From Parastagonospora avenae f. sp. tritici 18332-5 (taxonomy: Eukaryota > Ascomycota > Dothideomycetes > Pleosporales > Phaeosphaeriaceae), in contig JAFJTR010000014.1 in assembly GCA_022559985.1 (NCBI GenBank), positions 1 to 64,000 of the forward strand: a stretch of 64,000 nt of DNA. The letters run 5' to 3'. The stretch's first letter is position 1, and each line of letters starts with the position of its first letter. Positions 63,659 through 64,000 of the stretch are shown here, in pieces. A program made the position numbers and the translations under genes. The notes below the pieces were generated by a model. It was not told where the DNA came from. It saw only the letters and a program-made list of their open reading frames with translations, and made no database searches.

Positions 63659-64000
63659 TCATTGCTTCTTCTTTCCCGCCTTCTTCACCTCACCCTCCTT
63701 CTTCTCGATCTCCTGGATCTCCTTCTCCTCGGCGCGCTTCGCGTACCACTGTCCCGCCTGCAACACCAGCACGCCCACGAGCACCAGCGCAAGAATTGTG
63801 TTACTCGCCGCGTACACCCTTAACGTATCCTCCCTGCTGATGAAGTCCTCGCCCTCCTGCAAATCCACCGTCTCGCCAATCTCCGACGCGCGACTAATGT
63901 CCCCGTAGATGCCTGCCGTCACAACCCTGAAGCCTTTGACGATGTTTGTCAGGTACACAGTTATGCCGGCCATGTAGAGCACGAGCGACGCGCCGTCGAA
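63659..64000 (-). CDS. SHR3: ER membrane chaperone Shr3, C-terminal part (truncated by window)
   Basis: The frame is open to the window edge; translation from base 64000 reads FDGASLVLYMAGITVYLTNI, then VKGFRVVTAG. Shr3 is an ER-resident chaperone that helps amino acid permeases fold and enter COPII vesicles. The visible part holds TM3 (ASLVLYMAGITVYLTNIV), a lumenal-type loop, then REDTLRVYAASNTILALVLV and GVLVLQAGQWYAKRAE as TM4, matching the conserved NxILxxxxxGVxxLQxGxWY pattern of yeast Shr3. The tail is charged and Lys-rich (EVKKAGKKKQ), as expected for a cytosolic ER-retention tail. The start and first two TM segments lie outside the window. Confidence 0.88.
   Translation of the reverse strand, partial: FDGASLVLYMAGITVYLTNIVKGFRVVTAGIYGDISRASEIGETVDLQEGEDFISREDTLRVYAASNTILALVLVGVLVLQAGQWYAKRAEEKEIQEIEKKEGEVKKAGKKKQ

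Overview
The window is a gene-dense piece of a filamentous ascomycete genome (Pezizomycotina; the mix of families suggests a Dothideomycete, which is an inference). The signs are genes on both strands, short introns of about 45-130 nt with GTRNGT donors and CTAAC/CTAAT-type branch sites, single-gene transcription units, fungal-type families (PDR transporters, a NACHT protein, an NRPS-like reductase, DUF6604 and DUF7707 proteins) and short decayed repeats that differ mostly by transitions. I rebuilt exon structures by hand from splice signals, reading frame and family conservation. Coordinates for multi-exon genes give the full coding span; exon joins are in the evidence.

Left third (1-17.6 kb). 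In order: the 3' end of a DPH6-type diphthine-ammonia ligase; a mitochondrial MDM31 homologue divergent from the ribosome-assembly factor PNO1/DIM2; a DHA1 drug transporter; a probable frameshifted gene relic; a 14-TM DHA2 efflux transporter; a C2-domain protein; and a NACHT NLR-like protein with no C-terminal repeat array.

Accessory block (17.6-40.5 kb). A secreted type-B carboxylesterase carries a lectin-like N-terminal extension. It is followed by a 732-residue protein of unknown function and an A-T-R NRPS-like reductase. Three copies of a ~75-bp decayed repeat, all in one orientation, sit in the gaps around these genes. Next come a DUF7707 GPI-type surface protein, NAD-dependent glycerol-3-phosphate dehydrogenase, a full-length PDR ABC transporter in seven exons, and a BTB gene whose BTB domain is broken by a 1-nt frameshift. 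The NRPS-like enzyme, esterase and unknown protein could form a small metabolite locus, but no local regulator was found.

Housekeeping block (41-49 kb). 20S proteasome subunits beta6 (PRE7) and beta7 (PRE4) flank an NAD-dependent epimerase on the minus strand. PRE4 is divergent from a SAP30BP/HCNGP-like splicing factor over a 219-bp shared promoter. A kappa-class GST-like DsbA-fold protein and an intracellular GH3 beta-glucosidase follow.

Right end (50.7-64 kb). This holds a 1276-residue DUF6604 protein, a disordered protein, molybdenum cofactor sulfurase (hxB type), an RRM-like protein with four 'DPxxML' repeats and an 11-bp tandem repeat at an exon edge, and the C-terminal part of the ER permease chaperone SHR3. 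I saw no rRNA, tRNA, CRISPR or intact transposon.
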